This document shows, in pieces, positions 42,979-51,857 of a stretch of DNA of 64,000 nt. The first letter of the stretch is position 1. Each line of letters begins with the position of its first letter. Origin of the DNA: Mycobacterium shigaense. Lineage in GTDB: Bacteria; Actinomycetota; Actinomycetes; Mycobacteriales; Mycobacteriaceae. Location: NCBI RefSeq assembly GCF_002356315.1, contig NZ_AP018164.1:3782001-3846000 (forward strand), given 5' to 3'. The position numbers and the translations under genes were made by a program. Below the pieces are notes generated by a model. The model saw only the letters and a program-made list of their open reading frames with translations, searched no databases and was not told where the DNA came from.

Positions 42979-43370
42979 GCCGTCAGGAACACCTTTCCGT
43001 CGCTGACATCGACCTGATAGGTGCGGACGCGGCGCCGCGGGTCGGCGACGTTGCGGCCCGTGGTGACATCGAATTCCCAATTGTGCCAAGGGCATCGGAC
43101 GATTTGCCCGTCCCGCACCCGGCGGACCCGATCAGGTGATTCGGGCGCCGGTTCGTTGGTGCCGCCGATCAGGCCCAGGCACAGCGGGGCGCCCTCGTGT
43201 GAGCAGTAGTTGACGATCGCGTACAGCGCGCCGCGCACGTTGTATACGCCGACGCCGAACTTGCCGACGTCGACGAGCTTCATCCCGCCGGGCGGCAGCT
43301 CGTCGAGGGAGCACACGAATCGTCGCTGGGGCACTGGTGAATCACCGCCTCTTGACTTGCTGACGTCCAT
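42975..43370 (-). CDS. Rieske [2Fe-2S] ferredoxin
   Basis: 131 residues. Ligands CSH (C56, H58) and CPWH (C93, H96) give a complete Rieske site. It has an unusual acidic/Pro loop between them (about 68-84). Such proteins carry electrons to Rieske oxygenases or act as oxygenase-linked subunits. It opens a coupled unit with two amidohydrolases and is divergent from a P450. It could serve the Rieske oxygenases at 6.0 and 13.1 kb. Confidence 0.93.
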   Translation of the reverse strand: MDVSKSRGGDSPVPQRRFVCSLDELPPGGMKLVDVGKFGVGVYNVRGALYAIVNYCSHEGAPLCLGLIGGTNEPAPESPDRVRRVRDGQIVRCPWHNWEFDVTTGRNVADPRRRVRTYQVDVSDGKVFLTA

Positions 43371-43380
43371 CCTGTGCCTA

Positions 43381-43389
43381 TTACGGTAA
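43381..43389. promoter_or_regulatory. TTAC-N-GTAA palindrome upstream of the Rieske ferredoxin
   Basis: TTACGGTAA is a perfect copy, 11-19 bp upstream of the ferredoxin ATG. The same divergent region also contains copy 5 of the 19-bp motif. Confidence 0.5.
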
Positions 43390-43414
43390 CCAGGACAAGC
43401 AGTTGGGCTTCGTT

Positions 43415-43433
43415 GCTATCTATACTATGATAG
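43415..43433 (+). promoter_or_regulatory. 19-bp shared promoter motif, copy 5
   Basis: GCTATCTATACTATGATAG; TATGAT is a good -10 hexamer, with TTGGGC 17 bp upstream as a weak -35. It faces the P450 at 43487. It contains the dyad GCTATC-N7-GATAG. Confidence 0.6.
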
Positions 43434-43486
43434 CGACATTCCCTCGGCACCTAACCGCCCATCCCGGCTGCTCAGAAGGAGCGCTG

Positions 43487-44701
43487 ATGACGCTCGGCAC
43501 CGACCCCGTCACTCTCGACACCAGCGGTGAAACCAGCCCCTACCCCTACTTCGAATACATGCGGCGCACCGATCCGGTATGGCACGGCACGTTCATGGAC
43601 TCCTCGCAGCTGCCCGAGGAGCTGCGGCCCCGCGACGAGTGGGTCTTGTTCGGCTACGACGGGGTGTTCCAGGCCTTTCGGGACGACCGGACGTTCACCT
43701 CGGCCAATTACGACAAGACCATCGGGCTGGTCATGGGCCACACCATTCTGGCGATGGGCGGCAAGGAACACCACGACCATCGCAGCCTGGTGGCCAAGGC
43801 CTTTCGGGCCACGGCGCTGGAACGCTGGGAGCCCTCGGTCATCGGGCCCGTCTGCAATCAGCTGATCGACGAGATCAAATACCAGGGTCACGCCGATCTG
43901 GTGAAGGCGTTGACGTTCGAATTCCCCACCCGGATCATCTCGGTGCTGCTCGGGCTGCCGCCGGAGGATCTCGACATGTTCCGGCGGCTCTCGCTGGATC
44001 TGATCTCCATCCCCACCGACATCGTGGCGGGCCTCAATGCCGCGGCGGAGTTGCACGGTTACTTCCTCAACCAGGTCGAGCAGCGCCGCCGCAAACGTAC
44101 CGACGACATCATCGGCGATTTGGTGGCCGCCGAGATCGACGGGGAGAAGCTCACCGACGATGCCATCATCGCGTTCCTGCGCCTGCTCCTGCCCGCCGGG
44201 CTGGAGACGACCTACCGCTCGTCGGGCAACCTGCTGTACTTGCTGCTGACCCACCCCGAGCAGCTGGCCTTGGTGGACCGGGACCGGTCGCTGATCCCGA
44301 TGGCGATCGAGGAGGGCCTGCGGGTCGAAACCCCGCTCACCATGGTCATGCGCACCACCACCGAGGAAGTCGAGATCGGCGGCAAGACCGTACCGGCCGA
44401 CACGCAGGTCGACCTGTGCATGGGCTCGGCCAACCGGGACGAAAGCCGATGGACCGACCCGAACACATTCGACATCCGGCGACCGCGCCAGGCCCACATC
44501 GCGTTCGCCGGCGGGATCCACATGTGCCTCGGAATGCACTTGGCGCGCTTGGAAACTCAGGTAATGCTGAACAGCCTGCTCGACCGCATCACGGATGTGA
44601 CATTCGTTCCCGACGACGGAACCGGTGAGGAGGCCAAGATCGTCGGTCTCACCTTCCGCTCGCCCAACAAGCTGCCGGTGACCTTCACCCCCGTCGCATG
44701 A
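43487..44701 (+). CDS. Cytochrome P450 monooxygenase
   Basis: 404 residues from ATG 43487 (GAAGGAG site). I-helix PAGLETTYRSS, ExxR E276/R279 and haem loop FAGGIHMCLG with C347. The I helix has Glu in place of the usual Asp before Thr, as in several CYP families. It is a close paralogue of the P450 at 60.9 kb (shared FEFPTR, LLLPAGLETTYRSSGN, LLLTHPEQ). It overlaps the downstream alcohol dehydrogenase (ATGA), so an alcohol made by this P450 is probably oxidised next. Confidence 0.95.
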   Translation: MTLGTDPVTLDTSGETSPYPYFEYMRRTDPVWHGTFMDSSQLPEELRPRDEWVLFGYDGVFQAFRDDRTFTSANYDKTIGLVMGHTILAMGGKEHHDHRSLVAKAFRATALERWEPSVIGPVCNQLIDEIKYQGHADLVKALTFEFPTRIISVLLGLPPEDLDMFRRLSLDLISIPTDIVAGLNAAAELHGYFLNQVEQRRRKRTDDIIGDLVAAEIDGEKLTDDAIIAFLRLLLPAGLETTYRSSGNLLYLLLTHPEQLALVDRDRSLIPMAIEEGLRVETPLTMVMRTTTEEVEIGGKTVPADTQVDLCMGSANRDESRWTDPNTFDIRRPRQAHIAFAGGIHMCLGMHLARLETQVMLNSLLDRITDVTFVPDDGTGEEAKIVGLTFRSPNKLPVTFTPVA

Positions 44702-45855
44702 GAAGCCGCGCGGCGATCCTGCATGACGTCGGCGGACCCTGGTCCGTCGAGGAATTCGAGCTCGACGCGCCCCGGGCGGGGGAAGTTCTGGTCGAGATGG
44801 CCGCGGCCGGCCTGTGCCATTCGGACGACCACATCCTCAAAGGCGATATGGCGGCGCCCAACGAGACGCTGCGGAAACTTGGGCTGCCCACCATGTTCCC
44901 CACCATCGGCGGTCACGAGGGCTCGGGCATCGTGCGCGACGTCGGGGACGGCGTCACCGAATTCGAACCTGGCGACCACGTCGTGATGTCGTTCGTCGCG
45001 GTGTGCGGGCAATGCCGCTGGTGCGCCAGCGGCATGGAGTACATCTGCGACATGGGGGCAAGCGTCATGACGCCCGGCATGCCGACCGACGGCACCTTCC
45101 GCCACCACACCGCCGAGGGTAAGCCGTTGGGCCACATCGCCAAGGTGGGCGCATTCGCCGAACATACTGTCGTGTCGACGAATTCGCTGGTGAAGATCGA
45201 GCCGCACCTGCCGCTGGCGCCGAGCGCGCTGTTGTCCTGCGCGATCCCGACCGGGTTCGGTTCGGTCGCCAATCGTTCCAACATGCGGGTGGGCGATACC
45301 GTCGTCGTGATCGGCGTCGGCGGTATCGGCACGGGCGCGGTGCAGGGCGCCCGCGTTGGCGGTGCCGCGCAGATCGTCGCGGTGGACCCCGTAGACTTCA
45401 AGCAGAACTCGGCCCTGCAGTTCGGCGCCACCCACACCGCGGCGACGGCGCAAGAGGCACTGGACCTGGTGCGCGACTTGACCTACGGCGTGATGGCCGA
45501 TGCGGTCGTGGTGTCCCCGTCGCTGATCACGCCCGCCGATGTGCGCGACGCGGTGAAGCTGACCCGCAAGGGTGGGACCTGTGTGCTCACCGGCATGACC
45601 TCGCAGTTGACCGCGTCAGTCAAGATCGATCTGCAGGACTTCATCCTGATGAACAAGACGCTGGCCGGCACCGTGTTCGGTTCCTGCAACCCCAGGGCCG
45701 ACGTCTTCCGGCTGGCTCGGCTCTACCAGACCGGGCAGCTCCAGCTCGACGAGATGATCACCCGGCGTTACCGCCTCGACGACATCAATGATGCCTACGA
45801 CGATCTCCGGAACGGCAAGATCGTCAGGGGCATCGTCGATTACGGGATCGAGTGA
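44698..45855 (+). CDS. Zinc-dependent alcohol dehydrogenase (NDMA-type class III-like)
   Basis: 385 residues. MDR fold with catalytic zinc ligands in GLCHSDDH and GHEGSG, the structural-zinc cysteine loop (CGQCRWCASGMEYIC), and the cofactor motif GVGGIGTGAV. It oxidises alcohols to aldehydes or ketones. The start overlaps the P450 stop by 4 bp, giving a P450-ADH cassette; an aldehyde dehydrogenase is at 8.6 kb. It ends 37 bp from the convergent membrane-protein gene. Confidence 0.95.
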   Translation: MRSRAAILHDVGGPWSVEEFELDAPRAGEVLVEMAAAGLCHSDDHILKGDMAAPNETLRKLGLPTMFPTIGGHEGSGIVRDVGDGVTEFEPGDHVVMSFVAVCGQCRWCASGMEYICDMGASVMTPGMPTDGTFRHHTAEGKPLGHIAKVGAFAEHTVVSTNSLVKIEPHLPLAPSALLSCAIPTGFGSVANRSNMRVGDTVVVIGVGGIGTGAVQGARVGGAAQIVAVDPVDFKQNSALQFGATHTAATAQEALDLVRDLTYGVMADAVVVSPSLITPADVRDAVKLTRKGGTCVLTGMTSQLTASVKIDLQDFILMNKTLAGTVFGSCNPRADVFRLARLYQTGQLQLDEMITRRYRLDDINDAYDDLRNGKIVRGIVDYGIE

Positions 45856-45892
45856 CTCCGCGCCCAGTGCGTTCCTTTCCATTGCAGGGTCG

Positions 45893-47797
45893 CTACATCT
45901 TGATCGCTGGGATCAGCCTGCTGAGATTCCAGACGCGGTCTCGCCGCGCGGACAGCGATGAGATCGCCAGCGCCACAGCCGTTATCGCGACAAGCACGAT
46001 GACCGCCTGCCAGAGCCGCGCGTCGATGCCACCGAGGATGAGCTGACGTAAGCCGTTGACGCCGTAGGTCATCGGGTCAAAGCGATGCAGGATCTGGAAC
46101 GGTCGCGACGTGGTTTCCACCGGGTACAGCCCACCGGCACTGACGAGCTGCAGCATGAGCAAGGCCATGATCAGCACGCGCCCGACCGCCGGGCCCACGA
46201 GCGCGTTGATCGCCTGCGTCGCGGCCACGAACGCGGCGGAGATGAGGATCATGAACCCCAGCATCGCCACGGGGTGCACCGCGTGCACGCCGAGGGCGAA
46301 CCGGACCACGCTGTAGAGAATGATCGCCTGGAACAACGCGATCGCGGCGGCCGGCAGGTAGCTGGCAAGCACCACGCGGATCTCGAGCACCTCCGCGGCG
46401 ATCGCGCGACTCTGCAAGGGCCGCAGCACCATCCACAGCACCAACGCGCCGAAGAACAGGGCCAGCGTCAGGAAGAACGGGGCCATCCCGGTGCCGAAGT
46501 TGGGCGCGGCGTTCTCGTGCGAGGCTTTGAGTTGCACCGGGCCGCCGATGGTATCGGCGACCGCATCCTTCTGCTGAGTCGTCCAGTTGGGCAGCTGCTT
46601 GGCCCCGTCGGCCAGTTTCGTCGCCAGCTCGCCCGATCCCTGCTTGAGCTGGTGTGCACCGTCGTCGAGTTTAGCTATCCCGCTTGCCAATTCGGCATTA
46701 CCCGAAGCCAGCTGCTGGGCTCCGTTGCGCAGTTGGGTGAGCTTGTTCGTCAGCTCCTGGCCCTTGTTGCCGACCTGGTCGAGCGCCGATCCCAGCGGGC
46801 TGCCGGGTGTGCGCAGCGCGGAGGTCATCGCGATCGCGGCGTTCTGCGCATCGGTGAGGTGCTGGCGGATCTGCGGCGTGAACTGGTGGCCCCGCAGCTG
46901 GTCCTGGACGCCGCGCAGGTTGTTGGCCAACGGATCCCCGCGCGCGGCGAGCTGATCGATCACCGGCGACAGCGAGTCCGCGGCGCCGTCCTGTGCCGTG
47001 GCGATGGCGCCGATCTGGTCGTTGGCCTGCTGCAGCGCGGCCGCGCCCTGTTGCAGCTGCTGGGTGTTCCCACCGATCCGCGACAGCGCCCCGGTTACCG
47101 CGAGCAGCGGGTCGGTGGCCTGGTTGATTCCGTCCGATAGTTGCTGGGCGCCGGCAGCAAGCCGCGCCGAGCCGGATCGAGCCGTGTCGAGGCCGGACAC
47201 CAGCTGGCCGGCGCCGTCATCGAGTCGAGCGGCGCCGTCGGCGGCCTGCTTGATCCCCGCGCCTGACGAGATCACCACCGACAGTAGGTGATTGACCGCC
47301 TGCCCGGAGATCCGGCTGGACACGGCGTTGAGCACCTGGCTGATGGCACTGCGACCGATGCTCGTGGAAATATAGTTGTTGGCGTCGTTGTAGACGGCAA
47401 TCAGGTTGGCCTTCTTCGGCTGCCCGGTCACCGGTGACGCGATCGCCGCACTGAAGTCCGGCGGCAACTCGACCATGAAGTAGTACTTGCCGTGGTCGAC
47501 TCCGTTTCGTGCCTCCGCCGAGTCCACGACGTGCCAGTCCAAGCCGCCGTCCGCGGTGAGGCTGTTGGCGATCTCGTCACCGGCGTTGAATTGCTCCCCG
47601 GAAACGACGGCGCCGCGGTCGGAATTGACCAGCGCCACCGGCATCTTGTTGGTGTGGCCAAAGGGATCCCAATACGCCCACAGATACAGCGCCCCGTACA
47701 CCAGCGGCAGCAGCATCAGCACGACGATCGCCACGCGCGTCAATCGGCTGCGACCGAACCGTTTGATCTCCGAGCCGAATGCGAGTCCAGCCAACAT
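45893..47797 (-). CDS. YhgE/Pip-like ABC-2-type membrane protein
   Basis: 634 residues from ATG 47797. One membrane span near the N-terminus (about 22-45), a long extracytoplasmic part (to about 425) with many Gly-Ala-Xaa-Gln-Leu heptad-like repeats (AAGAQQLSDGINQ, ASGNAELASGIAKLDDGA) predicting coiled coil, then five or so C-terminal spans. This is the architecture of YhgE/Pip phage-infection-type and type VII-linked membrane proteins. Its start lies within or just after the stop of the ATPase-like gene. Substrate unknown; export of a lipid or protein is possible. Confidence 0.88.
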   Translation of the reverse strand: MLAGLAFGSEIKRFGRSRLTRVAIVVLMLLPLVYGALYLWAYWDPFGHTNKMPVALVNSDRGAVVSGEQFNAGDEIANSLTADGGLDWHVVDSAEARNGVDHGKYYFMVELPPDFSAAIASPVTGQPKKANLIAVYNDANNYISTSIGRSAISQVLNAVSSRISGQAVNHLLSVVISSGAGIKQAADGAARLDDGAGQLVSGLDTARSGSARLAAGAQQLSDGINQATDPLLAVTGALSRIGGNTQQLQQGAAALQQANDQIGAIATAQDGAADSLSPVIDQLAARGDPLANNLRGVQDQLRGHQFTPQIRQHLTDAQNAAIAMTSALRTPGSPLGSALDQVGNKGQELTNKLTQLRNGAQQLASGNAELASGIAKLDDGAHQLKQGSGELATKLADGAKQLPNWTTQQKDAVADTIGGPVQLKASHENAAPNFGTGMAPFFLTLALFFGALVLWMVLRPLQSRAIAAEVLEIRVVLASYLPAAAIALFQAIILYSVVRFALGVHAVHPVAMLGFMILISAAFVAATQAINALVGPAVGRVLIMALLMLQLVSAGGLYPVETTSRPFQILHRFDPMTYGVNGLRQLILGGIDARLWQAVIVLVAITAVALAISSLSARRDRVWNLSRLIPAIKM

Positions 47798-47799
47798 CG

Positions 47800-48477
47800 T
47801 CAATCCCCTCCGGTCAGGACGCGGCGATCGTGAAGTCCGTGCTCGGGCGCGTCGGTCCCGAGCGGGTTGGTGACGCCGACCACGACGGTGCGCTGCTGCG
47901 CGATCACGCCCAGCCGCTCAACCGCGATCGCTCGCCGGGCGTTGTCGCGCACTTGCTCGAGGTCGCCGACCACCAGGATCGGGCGATCCGATAGCAGCGC
48001 CAGCGTGATGCGCAGTAAAAACAGTTCCAGGTCTGACAATTCGACGATGTAGGTGTCCGGGGACGGCGGAGGTACGCCGCCGAAAACCTCCGTCAGCTCG
48101 GTCTGACCGGCCTGCAGCGGCACCAGCGAATACCACGGCGCCAGCCACCGGCGCTGTTCGGCGAGCACCGTCGCCACGGTCACCGACTCCTCCAGGTCGT
48201 CGATGTCGTCGAAGGCCGCGATCGCGCAGTGCCGGCGGATCGCGCGCGGTGTCGTTTCGCCGAGCACGCTCAGCGAGCCGTGCGTGGCTATGAAGCGGCC
48301 GGCGAGCGTCAGCAGCAGCGTGGTCTGTCCCGGTCCCCCTGGCATCTGGATCGCCTGGAAACCCGGCGCCAGGGCGAGGTCGACGCCCGAGAAGATGGGC
48401 CCGTGCTCGCCATCGACCCCCAGCCCGCTGGCGGTGATCACCGGCGCGCTGGTGTCCGGCTCGTCTTTGGTGTCCAT
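47800..48477 (-). CDS. ABC ATPase-like protein with defective Walker A
   Basis: 225 residues. The ABC fold is recognisable: a beta start (ITASGLGVDGEHGPIFSGVDLAL), P-loop region MPGGPGQTTLLL, a degenerate signature region (VELSDLELFLLRITLALLSD) and Walker B-like ILVVGDLE. The invariant Walker A lysine is Gln51, and the LSGGQ signature is not intact, so ATP hydrolysis is doubtful. Coupled to the YhgE-like gene and 12 bp after the TetR gene. Probably a regulatory or structural partner. Confidence 0.85.
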   Translation of the reverse strand: MDTKDEPDTSAPVITASGLGVDGEHGPIFSGVDLALAPGFQAIQMPGGPGQTTLLLTLAGRFIATHGSLSVLGETTPRAIRRHCAIAAFDDIDDLEESVTVATVLAEQRRWLAPWYSLVPLQAGQTELTEVFGGVPPPSPDTYIVELSDLELFLLRITLALLSDRPILVVGDLEQVRDNARRAIAVERLGVIAQQRTVVVGVTNPLGTDAPEHGLHDRRVLTGGD

Positions 48478-48489
48478 GTATGTATCTCC

Positions 48490-49116
48490 CTAATCGCCCG
48501 AGACCGAAATCGATTCCAGCAGTGCGGTGATCAGTTGCGCGAGCAGGTCGGGGTTGATGCTTCCGGGGCGCAGCACCTCTTCCATCGCGACGCCCAGGTT
48601 GAGCGTGACGACGAGCTGGGCAATGTCGGCAAGCCGCCGATCCGACGGCACGGTGTCGGTCGATTCGACGATGTGCAGCGCCTGGTCGGCGGCCGCGCGG
48701 CGGCGCCCGATCAACCGCTCGCGCAGCTGCGGATCACGCTGGGCCCGCAGCCAGTACTCGACGAGCAGCACGTAGTAGTCGGAATGATCGCGAACCGAGT
48801 CGAGCACCGAGCGACTCACCTCGCGTGCGGCCGCGGCCGTGTCGCCGCCACTGCTGTCCAGCGCGATCGCGATCTGCTCGCCGCGAAGCTCGAACTCGCG
48901 GTCGACCAACGCCAGGAACAATTCGTCCTTCGACTCGAAGTTCGAGTAGACGGCGCCCTTGGTAAAGCCGGCGGCCTGACCGATGGCGTCGATGGTGGCG
49001 CCGGCAAACCCCTCGGCAGCGAATACCTTCGAGGCCGCATCCAAAATCCGGTCGCGAACCTCGCCCCGGGTGGGGCGGGTGCGATGGGGTTTCACCGGCG
49101 ACATGCCCAGCAGCAT
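48490..49116 (-). CDS. TetR-family transcriptional regulator
   Basis: 208 residues from ATG 49116 (a second ATG at 49104 is also plausible). Helix-turn-helix: ATIDAIGQAAGFTKGAVYSNFESKDELFLAL. A typical helical ligand domain follows. It is the first gene of a three-gene unit with the ATPase-like and YhgE-like genes and has an AGTATC-GGTTA-GATACT dyad just upstream of its start, so it probably represses itself and the transporter-like genes. Confidence 0.92.
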   Translation of the reverse strand: MLLGMSPVKPHRTRPTRGEVRDRILDAASKVFAAEGFAGATIDAIGQAAGFTKGAVYSNFESKDELFLALVDREFELRGEQIAIALDSSGGDTAAAAREVSRSVLDSVRDHSDYYVLLVEYWLRAQRDPQLRERLIGRRRAAADQALHIVESTDTVPSDRRLADIAQLVVTLNLGVAMEEVLRPGSINPDLLAQLITALLESISVSGD

Positions 49117-49119
49117 ACT

Positions 49120-49140
49120 CTACAGTATCGGTTAGATACT
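49120..49140. promoter_or_regulatory. TetR upstream dyad AGTATC-N5-GATACT with CTACAGTAT site
   Basis: The 17-bp dyad (49124-49140) overlaps a TTAC-N-GTAA type word (49120-49128) and ends 4-8 bp from the TetR start. Candidate autoregulatory operator. Confidence 0.55.
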
Positions 49141-49370
49141 ATTGGGTATCGAAGCTCACTGCCGTCGGGGCCGTCAGCGCAGCCTGTCCCAATGTGAGCA
49201 CATCGATCGTGAGCATCGCTGCACCGCTTGGTATTTCGAGCACGGCTGGAACGAGAAGTTCAGAGTGCATTAATCAAGTGTTCAGCGCCACAAAGTGCGA
49301 GATGCTGGCTTTCTTTGTAATCTTTGCCAGATATTTCAAAACCCGGGGAATGGGGGCCTTAAGGAGAGAC

Positions 49371-50612
49371 ATGGATTTTGGGTTGCTGCCGCCTGAAGTC
49401 AACTCGGCGCGAATCTACGCGGGGCCGGGATCGGCACCTCTGCTGGCGGCCGCAGCCGGCTGGGACGCCGTCGCGGCCCAGCTGGAGTCCGCCGCCACCG
49501 GCAGCTCCTCGGAAATCTCAGGGCTGACCAGTCGGTGGTTCGGCCCCTCCTCCATGCGAATGGCGGCCGCAGCCGCCCGCCACCTGGCGTGGCTACAAAG
49601 CACCGCGGCCCAAGCCGCCCAAACCGCCGCCCAGGCCTACTCCGCCGCGGCCGCCTACGACGCGGCGTTCGCGATGACGGTGCCCCCACCGGTGATCGCG
49701 GCCAACCGAGCGCTACTGATGTCATTGATCGCGACCAATTTCTTTGGCCAGAACACCCACGCGATCGCCGCCACCGAGGCCCAGTACATGGCGATGTGGG
49801 TGCAAGACGCCGCCACCATGTACACCTATGCCGTCGACTCCGCTGCCGCGAGCACGCTGCAACCTTTCGATGAGCCCCAACAGACGACCAATGAGTCTGG
49901 GCAAACGGACCAAGCCAACGCCGTCGCCCGCGCCACCGCCCAAAACGGCAGCGGCCGTGCGCAATCGGTGATTCAACAACTCAGCTCGAACACCCAGCAG
50001 CTGACCTCAGCCCCTGACGGCGCCGACCCGCCGCTACCTTCCGGTAGCAGCGCCAACGTCGCACCCGGCGGCGCCACTATCCAGAATGACGTGACCGTCA
50101 CCGTCGCCAACGGTGCCGTCGTCGACATCACAACGCCCCAGACCGGGCCGGAAATCCTGGCTGACACCAACCTCACCTACGTGGCCGGCGGCACGACCTA
50201 CACCATCCCTCAAGGCCAAATAGTGTTGTTGGGCGAAGTTGGCGGTGTCGGCACTCCCGGCCAAATAACCAGCGGCACCTTCACGGTTGTGGCGCAGGTC
50301 CCGGGAGACGTCCTCACCATTCCCAGCGGCTCCATCACCGGTGCCACCGGCGGCGCTATGGTCACCGAAAACGCGGCCGGACTTGTGACCGCCATTAACA
50401 GCGGCTCCATCACTGCTGGCCCGGCCGTCGCCCCAGTTGCCCCCGCCTCCTCGTCGGGCGCGGTTGCCGCAGCACCGGCAGCGGCCGCACCGGGCCTGGC
50501 GGGGACTGCGGGAATTCAACCCCAGCTCGACGCGCCAGCGCTACTGGAATGGGCTCAGGGCCTGTCCGGCGCAGACGTCGCCGCGGCCGACCTGGCGGGA
50601 GCGGTGAGCTAA
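49371..50612 (+). CDS. Orphan PPE-family protein with atypical C-terminus
   Basis: 413 residues from ATG 49371 (AAGGAGAG site). The N-terminal 180 residues are a PPE domain: MDFGLLPPE with PPE at 7-9, the SRWFG WxG-type turn, and Ala-rich helices. Such proteins are secreted by type VII systems, normally with a PE partner; none is adjacent. After an acidic Gln/Thr linker the C-terminal half is Gly/Thr/Val-rich and beta-like (NGAVVDITTPQTG, YTIPQGQIVLLGE, DVLTIPSGSI), not the MPTR, SVP or PPW type. Upstream 250 bp is AT-richer and non-coding. Confidence 0.93.
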   Translation: MDFGLLPPEVNSARIYAGPGSAPLLAAAAGWDAVAAQLESAATGSSSEISGLTSRWFGPSSMRMAAAAARHLAWLQSTAAQAAQTAAQAYSAAAAYDAAFAMTVPPPVIAANRALLMSLIATNFFGQNTHAIAATEAQYMAMWVQDAATMYTYAVDSAAASTLQPFDEPQQTTNESGQTDQANAVARATAQNGSGRAQSVIQQLSSNTQQLTSAPDGADPPLPSGSSANVAPGGATIQNDVTVTVANGAVVDITTPQTGPEILADTNLTYVAGGTTYTIPQGQIVLLGEVGGVGTPGQITSGTFTVVAQVPGDVLTIPSGSITGATGGAMVTENAAGLVTAINSGSITAGPAVAPVAPASSSGAVAAAPAAAAPGLAGTAGIQPQLDAPALLEWAQGLSGADVAAADLAGAVS

Positions 50613-50621
50613 CAACCCGAC

Positions 50622-51857
50622 TCAGACCAGCGAGTAACGCACCGGCAGGTGCTTGAGGCCGCCCACGAACGTCGTCGCCATCAGTTCCGGATCACCGGTC
50701 AGCTCAATAGATCTGAGCCTCGGCAGCAGCTGGGAGAAGAAGCTGTTGACCTCCATGCGGGCCAGGGCCGCGCCCATGCAGAAGTGCACGCCGTAGCCGA
50801 AGGCCAGGTGCTTGTTCGGGTCGCGCCCGACGTCGAAGCGAAACGGGTCGGTGAAGACGTCCTCGTCGCGGTTGCCCGACACGTAGGACAGCAGCACCGA
50901 ATCACCCGCGGCGATCGGCACGCCGCGCACGGTGGTGTCCTCGTTGGCGGTGCGCATGAATTCCTTGACAGGGGTGACCCAGCGAATCATCTCCTCGGTG
51001 GCCAACGGCATCAGGTCGAGGTTGTCACGCAAACGCCTCTGCTGGTCGGGGTTCTCGATAAGCACCTGCAGACCACCGGAGATCGTCGCACTGGTGGTGT
51101 CGTGCCCGGCGGTGGCCACGATCAGGTAGTAGGACACGGTGTCGATGTCCGACAGCGGTTCGCCGTCGACGCGGGCGTTGGCGATCGCCGACGCGAGGTC
51201 CTCGGTCGGGCGCTCGCGGCGCGCGGCGGTCACGTTGTTGAAGTAAGCGAACATGTCGAGCAGCGCCGGGATCTGATCCTCGTTCGAGCTACCCCGCTTG
51301 AATTCGGAGTCGTCGCTGCCGAACAGCTCCTGGGTGAGCTTGAGCATCAGGGGGAAGTCCGCCTCCGGGATGCCCAGCAGGGACATGATCACGTAGAGCG
51401 GGTAATTGACGGCCACCTGCTGGACGAAGTCACATTCCGGCCCAACGGCCAGCATCTTGTCCACATAGATCTTGGCCAGCTCGTCGACACGCATCTTCAA
51501 CGCGCGCATAGCCTTTGGCCGGAACCAGTCGGAGCCGATCGCGCGCACCACCCGGTGTTGCGGGTCGTCCAGGTGGATCAGCGTGCGCACACCGATGTTG
51601 GCCGCCATCGCGTCGCCCTCCGCGGTCGCCAGGACCGGGCGCGGCCAGTTGGTGAACAACGCGTTGTCGCGCTCGATATCCATGATGTCGGCATGCTTGG
51701 TGATCGCCCAGAACGGGTTGTAGTTCGGCACCTCGACCCAGGAGACCGGCGCGCTGGCGCGCAGCTGAGTCAGCGCCGCATGCAGCCGCGTTTCGTCGGT
51801 GTACGCCAGCGGATCCGCCAGTACCCGGCCAGCATCGTCCATCGTCGTCGTGCTCAC
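50622..51857 (-). CDS. Cytochrome P450 monooxygenase
   Basis: 411 residues from GTG 51857, with an AAGGAG site and a GTGA overlap with the upstream F420 gene. I-helix ATAGHDTTSA, ExxR as EEMIR and haem loop FGYGVHFCMGAALAR are complete. The sequence differs from the two paralogous P450s at 43.5 and 60.9 kb. Coupling to an F420 monooxygenase suggests consecutive oxidations. No ferredoxin adjoins it. Confidence 0.95.
   Translation of the reverse strand: MSTTTMDDAGRVLADPLAYTDETRLHAALTQLRASAPVSWVEVPNYNPFWAITKHADIMDIERDNALFTNWPRPVLATAEGDAMAANIGVRTLIHLDDPQHRVVRAIGSDWFRPKAMRALKMRVDELAKIYVDKMLAVGPECDFVQQVAVNYPLYVIMSLLGIPEADFPLMLKLTQELFGSDDSEFKRGSSNEDQIPALLDMFAYFNNVTAARRERPTEDLASAIANARVDGEPLSDIDTVSYYLIVATAGHDTTSATISGGLQVLIENPDQQRRLRDNLDLMPLATEEMIRWVTPVKEFMRTANEDTTVRGVPIAAGDSVLLSYVSGNRDEDVFTDPFRFDVGRDPNKHLAFGYGVHFCMGAALARMEVNSFFSQLLPRLRSIELTGDPELMATTFVGGLKHLPVRYSLV

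Noticed and set aside
49141..49370. A PE gene partner upstream of the PPE gene
   Set aside because: The stretch is AT-richer and lacks the PE N-terminal pattern in any frame.
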